This document shows, one piece after another, positions 14,165 to 23,892 of a stretch of 45,911 bases of DNA. The translations under genes and the position numbers were made by a program. Origin of the DNA: CAYQLK01 sp964418515 (GTDB lineage Bacteria; Patescibacteriota; Microgenomatia; CAYQLK01); the NCBI GenBank assembly GCA_964418515.1, contig CAYQLK010000004.1:1-45911 (forward strand). The letters run 5' to 3'. Each line of letters starts with the position of its first letter. Position 1 is the stretch's first letter. The notes under the pieces are model-generated. The model was given only the letters and a program-made list of their open reading frames with translations, had not been told where the DNA came from and made no database searches.

Positions 14165-17100
14165 TTGAAAAACCTGAAAAATTTATTTAGAAATATCTTT
14201 GTTTTTTCAACCATCTCGGTTGTTGTTTTTTTGATGGCATTAATTATTACTCCAAGCCAAATTAACGCTGCACCACCAACTGAATTTGATGTTACAGAGC
14301 TTGTTTCAGACCTTAACGAACCAACAGCATTTCGATTTATGCCAGACGGTAGGATTTTTATTTCCGAAAAAACCGGAGCTATTAAAGTTTTTGCTAACGG
14401 CCAAATCCAGCCTGAACCAGTAATTACAATTGTTACTCTGCAAACAGATAATGCTGATGAAAGAGGCTTACTTGGAATCGAACCTGATCCTGATTTTGCA
14501 AATAATGGTTACTTATATGTTGCTTATACAACTGCTCAAAATTTTGACAGACTTTCCAGAATCACTATAAGTGGTAATACAGCTGATCCAAACTCAGAAT
14601 TAATACTTCTTGAATCAGACCAGCCTGGCAATATTTATCATCACGGCGGAGAAATTAGGTTTGGTCCAGACGGCAAGTTGTATTGGGCAATGGGTATGAA
14701 TACCAACAATCCTAACTCTCAAAATCTTAATAATGTTCACGGTAAAATTCACCGAATTAATAAGGATGGAACAATTCCTGCCGATAATCCATTTTATTCA
14801 ACCCCAAATGCCCTTAAATCCATTTGGGCATATGGACTCAGAAATCCATTTAGATTTACCTTCCTTCCTGACGGGCGAGCCGTAGCAGGTGATGTTGGTG
14901 GGGATGCTTGGGAAGAGCTTAATATTATTAACAAGGGTGGTAATTACGGTTGGCCAAATGTTGAAGGAATTTGTAGTGGTTGTCCTTATGTTAATCCTGT
15001 TTTTGTTTACCCTCACACCGATCCTCCTGCCAAAGCTGGTTCAATCACTTCAACCCTGCTGTACTCGGGTTCAAGCTTCTCTAGTGAATATCAAAATGCC
15101 TTTTTCTACGCTGACTACACACTGGGTTTTATTAGATATCTAAAATTTGACTCAAATTTTGAATCTGTTATTTCAGATAATTCATTCGACACAGAAGCAG
15201 GCACAACAGTTCAACTGTCACAAGGTCCAGATGGCAATATCTACAAACTGACATTTTACCCAGGTACATTATCAGTAATTGCACCATCCGGCGGTAACAG
15301 ATCTCCAGTTGCCGATATTAATCCATCAACTATTGCCGGGCTTGGTCCTTTGACTGTTAATTTCGACTCTACGAAATCATCTGATCCAGACGGTGATGAA
15401 TTAAGTTATCTTTGGGATTTTGGTGACGGCAACTCTTCAACTGATGCAAGTCCAACTCACATTTTTACTGTTAATGGTACATATAATGTCAGCCTAACCA
15501 TCTCCGATGGCGACAAGAGTGATGTTGAAACAGTGATAATCACGGTTGGAAATAGCTTACCGCAGGGTACAATTATTACCCCAATTACCGACAGTCACTA
15601 CAACGCAGGCGACGTAATTACTTATTCAGCTACAGGTACCGACCCAGAAGACCTGGAACTTCCGGACTCAGCCTTTTCATGGAATTTTGTTTTCCATCAC
15701 GGCAATCATATTCATCCTTTTTGGCATCCTGTTTTTAGTCAAAGGTCTGGACAATTTACAATTCCCAACTCGGCAGACAACCTAGCTAATACTTGGTATG
15801 AAATCCAACTTACAACTACAGACTCACAAGGCTTAAGCACCAAAACTTCAACCCATATTTATCCTAATTTGGTGACTTTAACATTTAACGCTAACCTAGC
15901 TAATGTTTCTTACACCATCGACGGTATTCCTTATTTTGGTGTTCATACCGAATCAGCAGTGGTTGGCGTCGAAAGAGTTTTGAATGCTCCGTCTCCACAG
16001 TATTACTCAAATTATTACTATCAATTTCTTAACTGGTCTGATGGTCTAACCCAATCTCACACAATTACGACCCCATCTGTCGATACTGCATACACTGCTA
16101 ACTTTAGCGAGTTTCAAATTCCTCCTGCTCCCTGGGTTAACACAAACATTGGAACGCCACTAATATCCGGCAATGCTTCCTACTCCAATGGGGCATTTTC
16201 AATACATGGTGCCGGTGGTGATATTTGGGGTCCAACTGATGAGTTTATGTATGTCTATCAACCACTAGTTGGTAATGGTGAAATTGTTACTCGTGTCACT
16301 TCTCAGGAAAATACAGATGATTGGGCAAAATCAGGAATAATGATAAAAGAATCAGCTGCAGCTGGTTCAAAATACGCACTAGTCGCCGTAACCCCAGCGA
16401 ACGGAGTTACTTTTCAACACAGTTTTAATCAAGAAAGCGGCAATACAAGTTACACTTTTCCCAATGCATGGTTTAAATTAGTCAGGCTTAATAACACATT
16501 CACTTCATACACCTCAATTGATGGTATTAACTGGACCTTGCTAGGATCAACTGAGATAGTCATGAATGAAAATGTGACAATCGGCATGTTTGTTACTTCT
16601 CATAAATATAACGAGCTTAATACTTCAGTTTTTGACAATGTGACTGTTAAACAGGGTTTAACTGGACTTTGGCAAAATACTGATATTGGTAGCCCCCTCA
16701 ATGCAGGTAACTCCACTTTTAATCAAGGAACATTTACAGTCAGTGGAGCAGGTGACGATATTTGGGGAGACTCCGATCAATTCCAGTATGTTTATCAAAA
16801 CCTTGATGGTAATGGTCAGATAACTGCCAGAGTTACTTCACAAACAATTAATACTAATGGCTGGGCCAAAGCAGGGGTGATGATTAAACAAAACACAACT
16901 CCTCAATCACCTTACGCGATTTTTGCTGTCACCCCACAACATGGATACACATTTCAAGCCAACTTTAATACTGGCTCTGAGTGGGGAAGTTTTAATTTTC
17001 CAAACGCTTGGGTAAGGCTTGTTAGAGAAGGAAATATTATTACGTCTTTCCTATCTTCTGACGGACAAAATTGGACTTCTGCTGGAACAACGACAATTAA

Positions 17101-18298
17101 TTTTTCAGGACCTATTACAGTTGGCATGTTTGTAACCTCACACAACGGTTCTCAAATATCGACCGCAACTTTTGATAATGTCAGTCTAGTTTCAACTGGG
17201 CTTCCAAGCGGCGTACCTGCTCCATTTGTTGGTACTGATGTTGGAAATCCAAAACTACTAGGGTCAGCGACTTATGCCAATGGTACTTATACTGTTAAAG
17301 GCGCAGGTGATGATATTTGGGGAAGTGCTGATCAAATGTATTTTGTTAATCAGGATTTATCTGGAAATGGCGAAATTATTACTCGTGTTACAACTCAGAC
17401 CAACACAAACGATTGGGCTAAAGCAGGAGTAATTATTAAAGATTCAACACAAAGTTTATCCAATTATGCTTTATTGGCTGTGACTCCAGCACACGGCATC
17501 GTTATGCAATATAGTTTTAACAGTGAAGTTGCAGGACCTAGTTATGCATTCCCAAACGCATGGCTTAAGCTCAAGAGGGAAGGGGATAATATTTCGAGTT
17601 ACAGTTCAGTTGATGGGGTTAGTTGGACTTTAATTGGCACCAGAACGGTAACCCTTAACCAAGATGTCAAAATTGGACTTTTTGTAACTAGCCATAATGG
17701 TTCAAATATTAGTACTGTTACTTTCGATAATGTATCTGTCTCAACCACCCCAATAGCTTCATTGCCAAGTCCTTGGCTAAATAGCGATATTGGAAATCCA
17801 ACACTTGGAGGAAGTGCAGGTTTTGAAAGTTCAATATTTACGTTAAGTGGAGCAGGTAATGATATTTGGGCTGATGCTGATCAATTCCAATTTGTTTATC
17901 AGCCACTTACTGGTGATGGAGAAATCTCAGCCAGAATTACCTCTCAAACCAACACTAATGATTGGGCGAAGGCGGGAATAATGATTAAAAACTCTCTGAC
18001 TTCAGGTTCTGATTATGCACTTCTTTCGGTAACCCCAAATAATGGAGTTTCTTTCCAAAATAGTTTTAACAGCAATATTAACGGTCAAGCTTATAATTTC
18101 CCTGACACTCACCTCAAATTAGTAAGAGTAGGCAACACAATTTCAGCCTATACCTCAGTTGATGGATCTGGTTGGGTTATGTATGGCTCAAGGACTGTTA
18201 ATTTAGATGAAAATATTTATATCGGACTATTTGTAACCTCACACAACGGATCTCAAATATCTACGGCAACATTCGATTCAGTTTCTGTTCTGAACTAA
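14165..18298 (+). CDS. secreted sugar-dehydrogenase-like protein with PKD domain and four repeats
   Basis: 1377 residues from a TTG start. A basic, hydrophobic signal peptide (1-35) ends near NAAPP. Residues about 40-375 form a six-bladed propeller of the soluble PQQ glucose/sorbosone dehydrogenase family. YHHGGEIRFGPDGKLY supplies the candidate catalytic His region, WAYGLRNPFRF the conserved Arg-Asn, and DVGGDAWEELN and NYGWP the late motifs. A PKD domain follows (about 378-460, SDPDGDELSYLWDFGDG), then a beta-rich linker, then four tandem units of about 180 residues. No membrane anchor or sorting signal is seen at the C-terminus, so it is probably released or held by the repeats. Oxidation of sugars with PQQ is the family function, but activity and substrate are unproven, and a binding or adhesion role is equally possible. 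AT-rich, monocistronic. Confidence 0.82.
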   Translation: MKNLKNLFRNIFVFSTISVVVFLMALIITPSQINAAPPTEFDVTELVSDLNEPTAFRFMPDGRIFISEKTGAIKVFANGQIQPEPVITIVTLQTDNADERGLLGIEPDPDFANNGYLYVAYTTAQNFDRLSRITISGNTADPNSELILLESDQPGNIYHHGGEIRFGPDGKLYWAMGMNTNNPNSQNLNNVHGKIHRINKDGTIPADNPFYSTPNALKSIWAYGLRNPFRFTFLPDGRAVAGDVGGDAWEELNIINKGGNYGWPNVEGICSGCPYVNPVFVYPHTDPPAKAGSITSTLLYSGSSFSSEYQNAFFYADYTLGFIRYLKFDSNFESVISDNSFDTEAGTTVQLSQGPDGNIYKLTFYPGTLSVIAPSGGNRSPVADINPSTIAGLGPLTVNFDSTKSSDPDGDELSYLWDFGDGNSSTDASPTHIFTVNGTYNVSLTISDGDKSDVETVIITVGNSLPQGTIITPITDSHYNAGDVITYSATGTDPEDLELPDSAFSWNFVFHHGNHIHPFWHPVFSQRSGQFTIPNSADNLANTWYEIQLTTTDSQGLSTKTSTHIYPNLVTLTFNANLANVSYTIDGIPYFGVHTESAVVGVERVLNAPSPQYYSNYYYQFLNWSDGLTQSHTITTPSVDTAYTANFSEFQIPPAPWVNTNIGTPLISGNASYSNGAFSIHGAGGDIWGPTDEFMYVYQPLVGNGEIVTRVTSQENTDDWAKSGIMIKESAAAGSKYALVAVTPANGVTFQHSFNQESGNTSYTFPNAWFKLVRLNNTFTSYTSIDGINWTLLGSTEIVMNENVTIGMFVTSHKYNELNTSVFDNVTVKQGLTGLWQNTDIGSPLNAGNSTFNQGTFTVSGAGDDIWGDSDQFQYVYQNLDGNGQITARVTSQTINTNGWAKAGVMIKQNTTPQSPYAIFAVTPQHGYTFQANFNTGSEWGSFNFPNAWVRLVREGNIITSFLSSDGQNWTSAGTTTINFSGPITVGMFVTSHNGSQISTATFDNVSLVSTGLPSGVPAPFVGTDVGNPKLLGSATYANGTYTVKGAGDDIWGSADQMYFVNQDLSGNGEIITRVTTQTNTNDWAKAGVIIKDSTQSLSNYALLAVTPAHGIVMQYSFNSEVAGPSYAFPNAWLKLKREGDNISSYSSVDGVSWTLIGTRTVTLNQDVKIGLFVTSHNGSNISTVTFDNVSVSTTPIASLPSPWLNSDIGNPTLGGSAGFESSIFTLSGAGNDIWADADQFQFVYQPLTGDGEISARITSQTNTNDWAKAGIMIKNSLTSGSDYALLSVTPNNGVSFQNSFNSNINGQAYNFPDTHLKLVRVGNTISAYTSVDGSGWVMYGSRTVNLDENIYIGLFVTSHNGSQISTATFDSVSVLN
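16123..18295 (+). repeat. four tandem ~180-residue coding repeats (DUF1349-like, beta-sandwich)
   Basis: Units begin near residues 652, 833, 1017 and 1200 of the secreted protein. Each opens P-W-x-N-D-IG-x-P, then has GAG-DIWG-AD-F-YVYQ, TRVTSQ-N-DWAKAG-MIK, FPNAW-KLVR and VTSHNGS-STATFDNV. The pattern resembles concanavalin-like DUF1349 modules that bind or surround glycans. DNA identity between units is only partial, so the duplications are not recent. Confidence 0.75.
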
Positions 18299-18315
18299 GT
18301 TCATCCTTTTTATCG

Positions 18316-18321
18316 TAAAAT
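18316..18321 (+). promoter_or_regulatory. -10 element close to the metallo-hydrolase start
   Basis: TAAAAT ends eight bases before the ATG at 18330, within the 31-base gap after the large gene. There is no Shine-Dalgarno, which fits a leaderless transcript. Confidence 0.4.
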
Positions 18322-18329
18322 ATCAAAAT

Positions 18330-18998
18330 ATGGAAAAATTTTATGTTAAGTCGTTTACTTCTGGACCAATTAGGGTTCATCCTTACGTCATTATCGATAG
18401 AAATGCAAAAGTCGGTTGTGTCATCGATCCAGGTGGTGACTCTGATTTAATATTGGATGAGTTTGCCAAAGAACAAGCTCATTTGAAATATATTTTTAAC
18501 ACTCACTATCACCCCGATCATGTGGCACATAACGGCATAATCAAAGACATTGTTTCAACAGTGCAGATTGCTATTGGTAAGGATGATGTTCGTCTGTTAG
18601 AAACTGATTTTAGTAATTTTGCCAAAAAATTCGATTATCCAATTATTGCCGGCAAGGCAGACATACCAATTGAGGACAATCAAAAATTCGACATCGGAGG
18701 AATACAAATCAAATGCATCACTGTGCCAGGACACACTCCCGGATCAGTTTGTTACTACTCCCCAGAACTTAAAAGCGTTTTTACAGGCGATACTCTTTTT
18801 CAAGGCTTAATTGGCAGAATAGATTTACCAACCTCTACACCAGAAAAAATGTTTGATAGTCTAATGAAATTAACTGATTTGCCCGACGACACTCAGGTTT
18901 TTCCAGGTCATGGTCGAACCTCAATCATGGGAAATGAAAAAGATATGATTAGGCAGATGCATAAAGATTTCAATTTTGCCCAGTCAAAAATGGTTTAG
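18330..18998 (+). CDS. metallo-beta-lactamase-fold hydrolase, glyoxalase II-like
   Basis: 222 residues. The metal motif THYHPDHV gives H59, H61, D63 and H64. H135 (VPGHTPGS), D154 (FTGDTLF) and H194 (FPGHGRTS) complete the binuclear site. The short single-domain form resembles bacterial YcbL-type proteins, which hydrolyse glutathione thioesters or related thiol esters. Glutathione is not expected in such a small organism, so another thioester or a persulfide-type substrate is possible. It is cytoplasmic, with no signal peptide. The lipoprotein gene follows 25 bases later on the same strand. Confidence 0.88.
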   Translation: MEKFYVKSFTSGPIRVHPYVIIDRNAKVGCVIDPGGDSDLILDEFAKEQAHLKYIFNTHYHPDHVAHNGIIKDIVSTVQIAIGKDDVRLLETDFSNFAKKFDYPIIAGKADIPIEDNQKFDIGGIQIKCITVPGHTPGSVCYYSPELKSVFTGDTLFQGLIGRIDLPTSTPEKMFDSLMKLTDLPDDTQVFPGHGRTSIMGNEKDMIRQMHKDFNFAQSKMV

Positions 18999-19023
18999 AA
19001 TAGTGCTAAACACATTTATTTAA

Positions 19024-19584
19024 ATGACACCAAAATTAAAAATTGTTTCGTTTCTCACCTTAACAATTACTTGTTTAGTTATTTCGTCCTGCAGCAAACC
19101 CCAAACTAGCTCCTCCAACCCGACCCCAACGCCAACTGTTCCAACCCCAGTTGTAATAAATAAACAAGTTACGCCAACCGTCGATGAACAAGGATTTATT
19201 TTAAACAACATCGATAACCTAAAACTTACCTTTTTTGCTCCCGCCGATTGGCAAGTTTATTACGACAGTTTTGCCAACAAAAATTACGTCGAAATTAGTT
19301 TTAACCAAACAACCACGCAGATTTTTTATAACCAAAACCTGCCCTATTTATTAACCGATGAGCAAAAATCCAAAGCCCGCCCAACTCAGAACAAAATTAT
19401 TAAAGTCGACGGTCGGCAGATCTCGGCTAATCTAACTGAATTAGATGGAGGGGGAATGCTATTAACAATGAACTTACCTGCTCAAGGCAAAAAACCCCAA
19501 ATTACAATTTGGTTCACTACCAATGACCGTGCTCAAACTTTGACTCAAATTACACATTTACTTGAAACATTAACTTTTAAATAA
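19024..19584 (+). CDS. uncharacterised lipoprotein
   Basis: 186 residues. A signal sequence (2-23) ends in the lipobox VISSC, so Cys would carry the lipid. A Ser/Thr/Pro linker of about 25 residues follows. The remaining domain (about 50-186) begins LKLTFFAPADWQVYYD and alternates short strands, like PsbP- or DUF-type beta-sandwich domains of bacterial lipoproteins, but no family is recognised with confidence. It should sit on the outer face of the cytoplasmic membrane. Its TAA is followed at once by the ATG of the HolA-like gene, so they are co-transcribed. Confidence 0.75.
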   Translation: MTPKLKIVSFLTLTITCLVISSCSKPQTSSSNPTPTPTVPTPVVINKQVTPTVDEQGFILNNIDNLKLTFFAPADWQVYYDSFANKNYVEISFNQTTTQIFYNQNLPYLLTDEQKSKARPTQNKIIKVDGRQISANLTELDGGGMLLTMNLPAQGKKPQITIWFTTNDRAQTLTQITHLLETLTFK

Positions 19585-20259
19585 ATGATAAGTAACATCT
19601 ATCTTGTTACCGGCAGCGATACCGTCACAGCAAGGAAAAAGTTTATCGAGCTCAAAAGATCATTTAATGATGCTAATTTTCTTGAAATAGATTTGTCTTC
19701 AGTCACAAATAGCGAGCTAGCTGAAAAACTACAACTAACCGATATGTTTTCTCAAACTGTATTTGTTTTTATTAATTTTTCTTTAACCAACGCACTAACT
19801 TGGCAAACAATCGAAAAAAACCTTAACAATAGTCCAGCAATTTTTGAGGCGGTTGGCAAAAACATTGGCCGAATTCCGCCGACCCTAAAGAAAAAAATGC
19901 AAATATTTAATCTTGATTCCAGAACAGAAATATTTAATCTACTTAATAGTCTTACACCACAAAAAGCTTCTGCTTTCATTGACCTTCTCGAGATCAACCT
20001 TACAGATACTGCCGAACCGGTTGTTATGGCTATGATTCAAAACCGTATTCGCGATTTAATTATTATCACTTCTTCACCAGAAAGTTTTAATGGTCAGCCT
20101 TGGCAAAAAAGCCAACTCATATCTCAAGCCAAAACATTTACACTTTCTCAATTAATTAGACTTTATAGGAAGCTCTTAAGCTTAGAAATCAGAGAGAAAA
20201 GTTCGTCCAACCCCGACCTCAACAGCCAGCATTTTATAGTCGAACTGGTTTCAATCTAA
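19585..20259 (+). CDS. short DNA polymerase III delta subunit-like protein
   Basis: 224 residues, well below the usual 320-340 of HolA. NIYLVTGSDTVTARKKF at the start matches the family opening (Y-L-x-G-x-D-x-x-x-A). The C-terminal part (QLISQAKTFTLSQLIRLYRKLL) matches the collar-domain helices in which other HolA proteins have a similar run (A-x-x-F-S-x-x-x-L). The delta subunit opens the sliding clamp for loading. Here the central ATPase-like domain appears abridged. Reduced HolA proteins fit small-genome lineages, but a diverged paralogue is also possible. It sits between a lipoprotein and ppsA, which gives no functional hint. Confidence 0.6.
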   Translation: MISNIYLVTGSDTVTARKKFIELKRSFNDANFLEIDLSSVTNSELAEKLQLTDMFSQTVFVFINFSLTNALTWQTIEKNLNNSPAIFEAVGKNIGRIPPTLKKKMQIFNLDSRTEIFNLLNSLTPQKASAFIDLLEINLTDTAEPVVMAMIQNRIRDLIIITSSPESFNGQPWQKSQLISQAKTFTLSQLIRLYRKLLSLEIREKSSSNPDLNSQHFIVELVSI

Positions 20260-20313
20260 ATTTAACGCTAAAACATACCCCAAATATGTTGTAATATAAA
20301 GCTAACTGCCCAT

Positions 20314-22614
20314 ATGAATCGCGACATAGTTTGGTTTAAAGAAGTATCCAAATCTGACATTGGTCTTGTTGGTGGCAAAGGTGCAAATCTTGGCGAAATG
20401 CAAAGAGCCAAAGCTCCCGTTCCTAACGGTTATATTGTCACGGCTCAAGCCTACTTTGATTTTTTAGAATCATCTGGTCTCAAAAAACAAATCAAAGCGA
20501 TTCTCGACGAGGCTGATTTAAGTAATGTCGAAATAATCCAACAAGTTTCACTTCAAATAAAAAAACTTATAATTCAGGCACAGATGCCAGATGATTTAGC
20601 ACATCAAATACGCAGTTTTTACGGCAAACTATCAGGGTTAAGAGACAAATATGTTGCAATTCGCTCTTCAGCTACAGCCGAGGATTTGCCAGAGGCATCA
20701 TTTGCTGGTCAACAAGCGACATATCTTAATATTAAAGGCGCGGATGAGGTTGTCGCTCACGTCAAAAAATGTTGGGCATCTCTGTTTGAGACCAGAGCTA
20801 TTTTTTATCGCAGGGAACAGAAATTTGATCAGTTAAAAGTAGGTATTGCAGTACCTGTTCAAATAATGGTCGAATCAGAAGTTTCTGGCGTAATGTTTAC
20901 GGTCGATCCAGTCCTTGGTGATAAGACCAAAATTATTATCGAAGCCGTTTGGGGTTTGGGAGAAATGATTGTTCAAGGACAAGCCACTCCTGATCATTAC
21001 GAAGTTTCCAAGTCCGATTACAAAATCTTAGACAAAGTTATCTCGACACAAAAAAATCAACTTTCCAAACACGGTTCAGTCACATCCAAAATTCCTGTTA
21101 GTTCTCAAAAACAATCAGCTCAAAAAATACCAGACAAGGTTATTGTCGAAATTGCCAAAATCGGTAAAGGTTTGGAAAATCATTATTTTTTTCCTCAAGA
21201 TATTGAGTGGGCATACGCCAAAGGTAAAGTTTTTATTACCCAAACAAGGCCGATTACCACAATTAATCAAAAACCCGAAAAATCTTCGGCTGCTACCAGC
21301 AATGATATTCATAGTACCAAGCTCGCATTAATTCTCGAAGGTGCCCCAGCTTCTCCAGGTATTGCTTACGGACCCGTAAAAATTATTTCTTCCCCCAAAG
21401 AAATAAACAAAATTCTCCCCGGTGACGTGCTGGTTACTTCAATGACCAATCCAGATTTTGTACCAGGTATGAAAAAAGCCGTAGCGGTTATTACTGACAA
21501 GGGCGGACGAACGAGTCACGCTGCAATTGTTTCCAGGGAGCTTGGAATTCCTGCCGTTGTTGGCACAGAAAAAGCGACCAAACTGCTAAAGACCGGTCAG
21601 GTTGTTACGGTTGATGGCTCCTCAGGCGTTGTCTATAAAGGTGCGCCACATATCACACACATCAATGTTAATCCTAAAGTTAGCAAAAAACCCGAAGACC
21701 TAGTCACAGCGACCAAAGTTTATGTCAACCTCGCCGAACCAGAACTAGCCTCTCAAGTTGCCGTTAAGAATTGCGACGGGGTTGGATTGCTTAGGGCAGA
21801 ATTTATGATGAGCGGAATTGGAGTACACCCCAAAAAAGCCATTCATGACAAAAAAAGCGTTGAATACACTAATAACCTTGCAGACGGCATGTTTAGTTTT
21901 GCTAAAGCCTTCTATCCGAGGCCAGTTATTTATAGGGCGAGCGACTTCAAAACCAATGAGTACCGCAATCTTATTGGTGGAGACGCATTCGAACCCCAAG
22001 AAAGTAATCCAATGTTAGGTTACCGTGGTAGTTTTCGCTATATTAGTGATCCAGCTGTGTTTAACCTTGAATTAGATGCGATTAAAAAAATTCGGAAATT
22101 TGGCCTTAATAATTTACATTTGATGGTACCATTTGTGCGCAATGTGCCGGAGTTGGTTCAAGTCCGCAGAATTGTTAGCAAATCAGGACTATTTCGCGAC
22201 TCAGATTTTAAGTTTTATATGATGGCCGAAATTCCCTCGAATGTGATTATGCTTGAAGAGTTTATTAAAGTCGGAATTGATGGAATTAGTATAGGTAGTA
22301 ATGATTTAACAATGTTGATTCTTGGTACCGATCGAGATAACGAAACTGTTGCCAAAGACTACTCAGAGCTTGACCCAGCAGTGCTCTGGGCTTTAGAAAA
22401 ACTAATAAAAACGGCTAATAAACATAAAATTACTGCTGGTATTTGTGGGCAAGCGCCTTCGTTTTATCCAGAGTTAACCAAAATGTTGGTTGAATGGGGC
22501 GTAAGCTCTGTTTCAGTTACTCCTGATGTAATCGATCTGACCAGACAAGTCGTGTCTGATGCTGAAAAAAGTTTTATTAACTCAAAATTAAAGAAAAAAT
22601 ATGGCCATAATTAA
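20314..22614 (+). CDS. ppsA: phosphoenolpyruvate synthase
   Basis: 766 residues, close to typical PEP synthases (about 790). The N-terminal ATP-grasp domain opens VGGKGANLGEM, with RSSATAEDLPEASFAGQQ. The swivelling domain has GGRTSHAAIVSREL with the phospho-accepting His402. The C-terminal barrel contains GLLRAEFM, NPMLGYRG, and CGQAPSFYPELTK with the catalytic Cys region. The enzyme converts pyruvate, ATP and water to PEP, AMP and phosphate. With eno and gpmI directly downstream it marks a gluconeogenic direction, although some such enzymes can run toward pyruvate. The enolase ATG lies 14 bases before its stop, so the two are coupled. Confidence 0.95.
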   Translation: MNRDIVWFKEVSKSDIGLVGGKGANLGEMQRAKAPVPNGYIVTAQAYFDFLESSGLKKQIKAILDEADLSNVEIIQQVSLQIKKLIIQAQMPDDLAHQIRSFYGKLSGLRDKYVAIRSSATAEDLPEASFAGQQATYLNIKGADEVVAHVKKCWASLFETRAIFYRREQKFDQLKVGIAVPVQIMVESEVSGVMFTVDPVLGDKTKIIIEAVWGLGEMIVQGQATPDHYEVSKSDYKILDKVISTQKNQLSKHGSVTSKIPVSSQKQSAQKIPDKVIVEIAKIGKGLENHYFFPQDIEWAYAKGKVFITQTRPITTINQKPEKSSAATSNDIHSTKLALILEGAPASPGIAYGPVKIISSPKEINKILPGDVLVTSMTNPDFVPGMKKAVAVITDKGGRTSHAAIVSRELGIPAVVGTEKATKLLKTGQVVTVDGSSGVVYKGAPHITHINVNPKVSKKPEDLVTATKVYVNLAEPELASQVAVKNCDGVGLLRAEFMMSGIGVHPKKAIHDKKSVEYTNNLADGMFSFAKAFYPRPVIYRASDFKTNEYRNLIGGDAFEPQESNPMLGYRGSFRYISDPAVFNLELDAIKKIRKFGLNNLHLMVPFVRNVPELVQVRRIVSKSGLFRDSDFKFYMMAEIPSNVIMLEEFIKVGIDGISIGSNDLTMLILGTDRDNETVAKDYSELDPAVLWALEKLIKTANKHKITAGICGQAPSFYPELTKMLVEWGVSSVSVTPDVIDLTRQVVSDAEKSFINSKLKKKYGHN

Positions 22615-23866
22615 TCAAATATTTGCCCGCGAAATTCTAGACTCTCGAGGCGTACCAACAATCGAAGTCAGTGTGGGATTAGATTCAGGTGTCTGGGGAA
22701 CTGCTTCAGTACCATCTGGATCTTCTCGTAGCAAATATGAAGCCTTTGAGATGCGAGACGGTGACCCAAAAAGATTTAATGGATTAGGTGTACTAAAAGC
22801 CGTCTCCAATGTTACACAAATAATCGCTCCCAAAATTGTTGGCAAAAGTGTATTCAATCAAGAAGAGATTGATAGGTTGATGCTACAAATGGACGGCACC
22901 GAAGACAAGAAAAATCTTGGGGGTAATACCATTCTTGCCGTGTCGCTAGCAGTTGCCAGAGCAGGCTCTATCGAAGCCAAACTTCCCTTATATGCTTATA
23001 TCGCCAAACTGCACAAAAATGACACGTCTGGTCTATTTATTCCAACGCCGATGTTTAATATTCTAAATGGCGGTAAGCACGGCGCAGGGAATTTGGATTT
23101 TCAGGAATATATGGTCGTTCCTTCCAAAAACAAAACATATTCTCAATCACTTCAAATCGGGGTCGAAATTTACTATGCGCTCAAAAAAATATTAATTGCC
23201 AAAAACTATATTCACTCTCTTGGTGACGAAGGTGGTTTTGCTCCCGATCTTTACGTTAACGCCGAAGCTTTTGATGTCATAATTGAGGCAATTCGTCAAA
23301 CAAGCTATCAGCTTGGAACAGATGTCTTCTTAAGTCTAGATGCAGCCGCAACTAGTTTTTATAGGGGAAATGGTCAATACAAAATTAAAGACAAGCCAGT
23401 TAATATTTCCTCCGATGAGTTTGTGGAATACTATGCTGATTTAGTCAGCCAGTACAGGCTTTTGTCCTTGGAGGACCCACTTGAAGAAGATGATTGGGAT
23501 GGTTGGGTAACCTTAACTGAGAAGGTTGGTTCGCAGGTTTTTTTAGTCGGCGACGATTTACTATCTACAAACCCCAAAAAACTCAAGACTGCAATCGAAA
23601 AAAAAGCTGCAAATTCAATACTAATTAAACCTAATCAAGTTGGCACATTAACCGAAACAATAGAAGTCGTTAATCTTGCCAAGAGTCACAATTGGAAGAC
23701 GGTTTTTTCACACAGATCTGGGGAAACTAATGATTCATTTATTGCCGATCTTGCAGTCGGCCTTGGTGCTGATTATGCCAAACTCGGTGCACCAGCCAGA
23801 GGTGAGCGTGTCGCAAAATACAACCGTCTTCTATCAATTGAATACGAACTATATTCGCACCACTAA
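22601..23866 (+). CDS. eno: enolase
   Basis: 421 residues. Catalytic and metal residues are in place: Glu210 (GDEGGFAP), Asp247, Glu291 (SLEDPL), Asp318 (VGDDL), Lys343 (LIKPNQ), His371 (SHRSGE) and Lys394. The mobile active-site loop that normally reads SGASTG reads SGSSRS (39-44), an unusual substitution. Enolase interconverts 2-phosphoglycerate and PEP, linking gpmI and ppsA. It starts inside the ppsA gene (14-base overlap), and gpmI follows after 26 bases, so the three form an operon. Confidence 0.95.
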   Translation: MAIINQIFAREILDSRGVPTIEVSVGLDSGVWGTASVPSGSSRSKYEAFEMRDGDPKRFNGLGVLKAVSNVTQIIAPKIVGKSVFNQEEIDRLMLQMDGTEDKKNLGGNTILAVSLAVARAGSIEAKLPLYAYIAKLHKNDTSGLFIPTPMFNILNGGKHGAGNLDFQEYMVVPSKNKTYSQSLQIGVEIYYALKKILIAKNYIHSLGDEGGFAPDLYVNAEAFDVIIEAIRQTSYQLGTDVFLSLDAAATSFYRGNGQYKIKDKPVNISSDEFVEYYADLVSQYRLLSLEDPLEEDDWDGWVTLTEKVGSQVFLVGDDLLSTNPKKLKTAIEKKAANSILIKPNQVGTLTETIEVVNLAKSHNWKTVFSHRSGETNDSFIADLAVGLGADYAKLGAPARGERVAKYNRLLSIEYELYSHH

Positions 23867-23892
23867 AAAGCCAAGGACTAAGACCAAATTTT

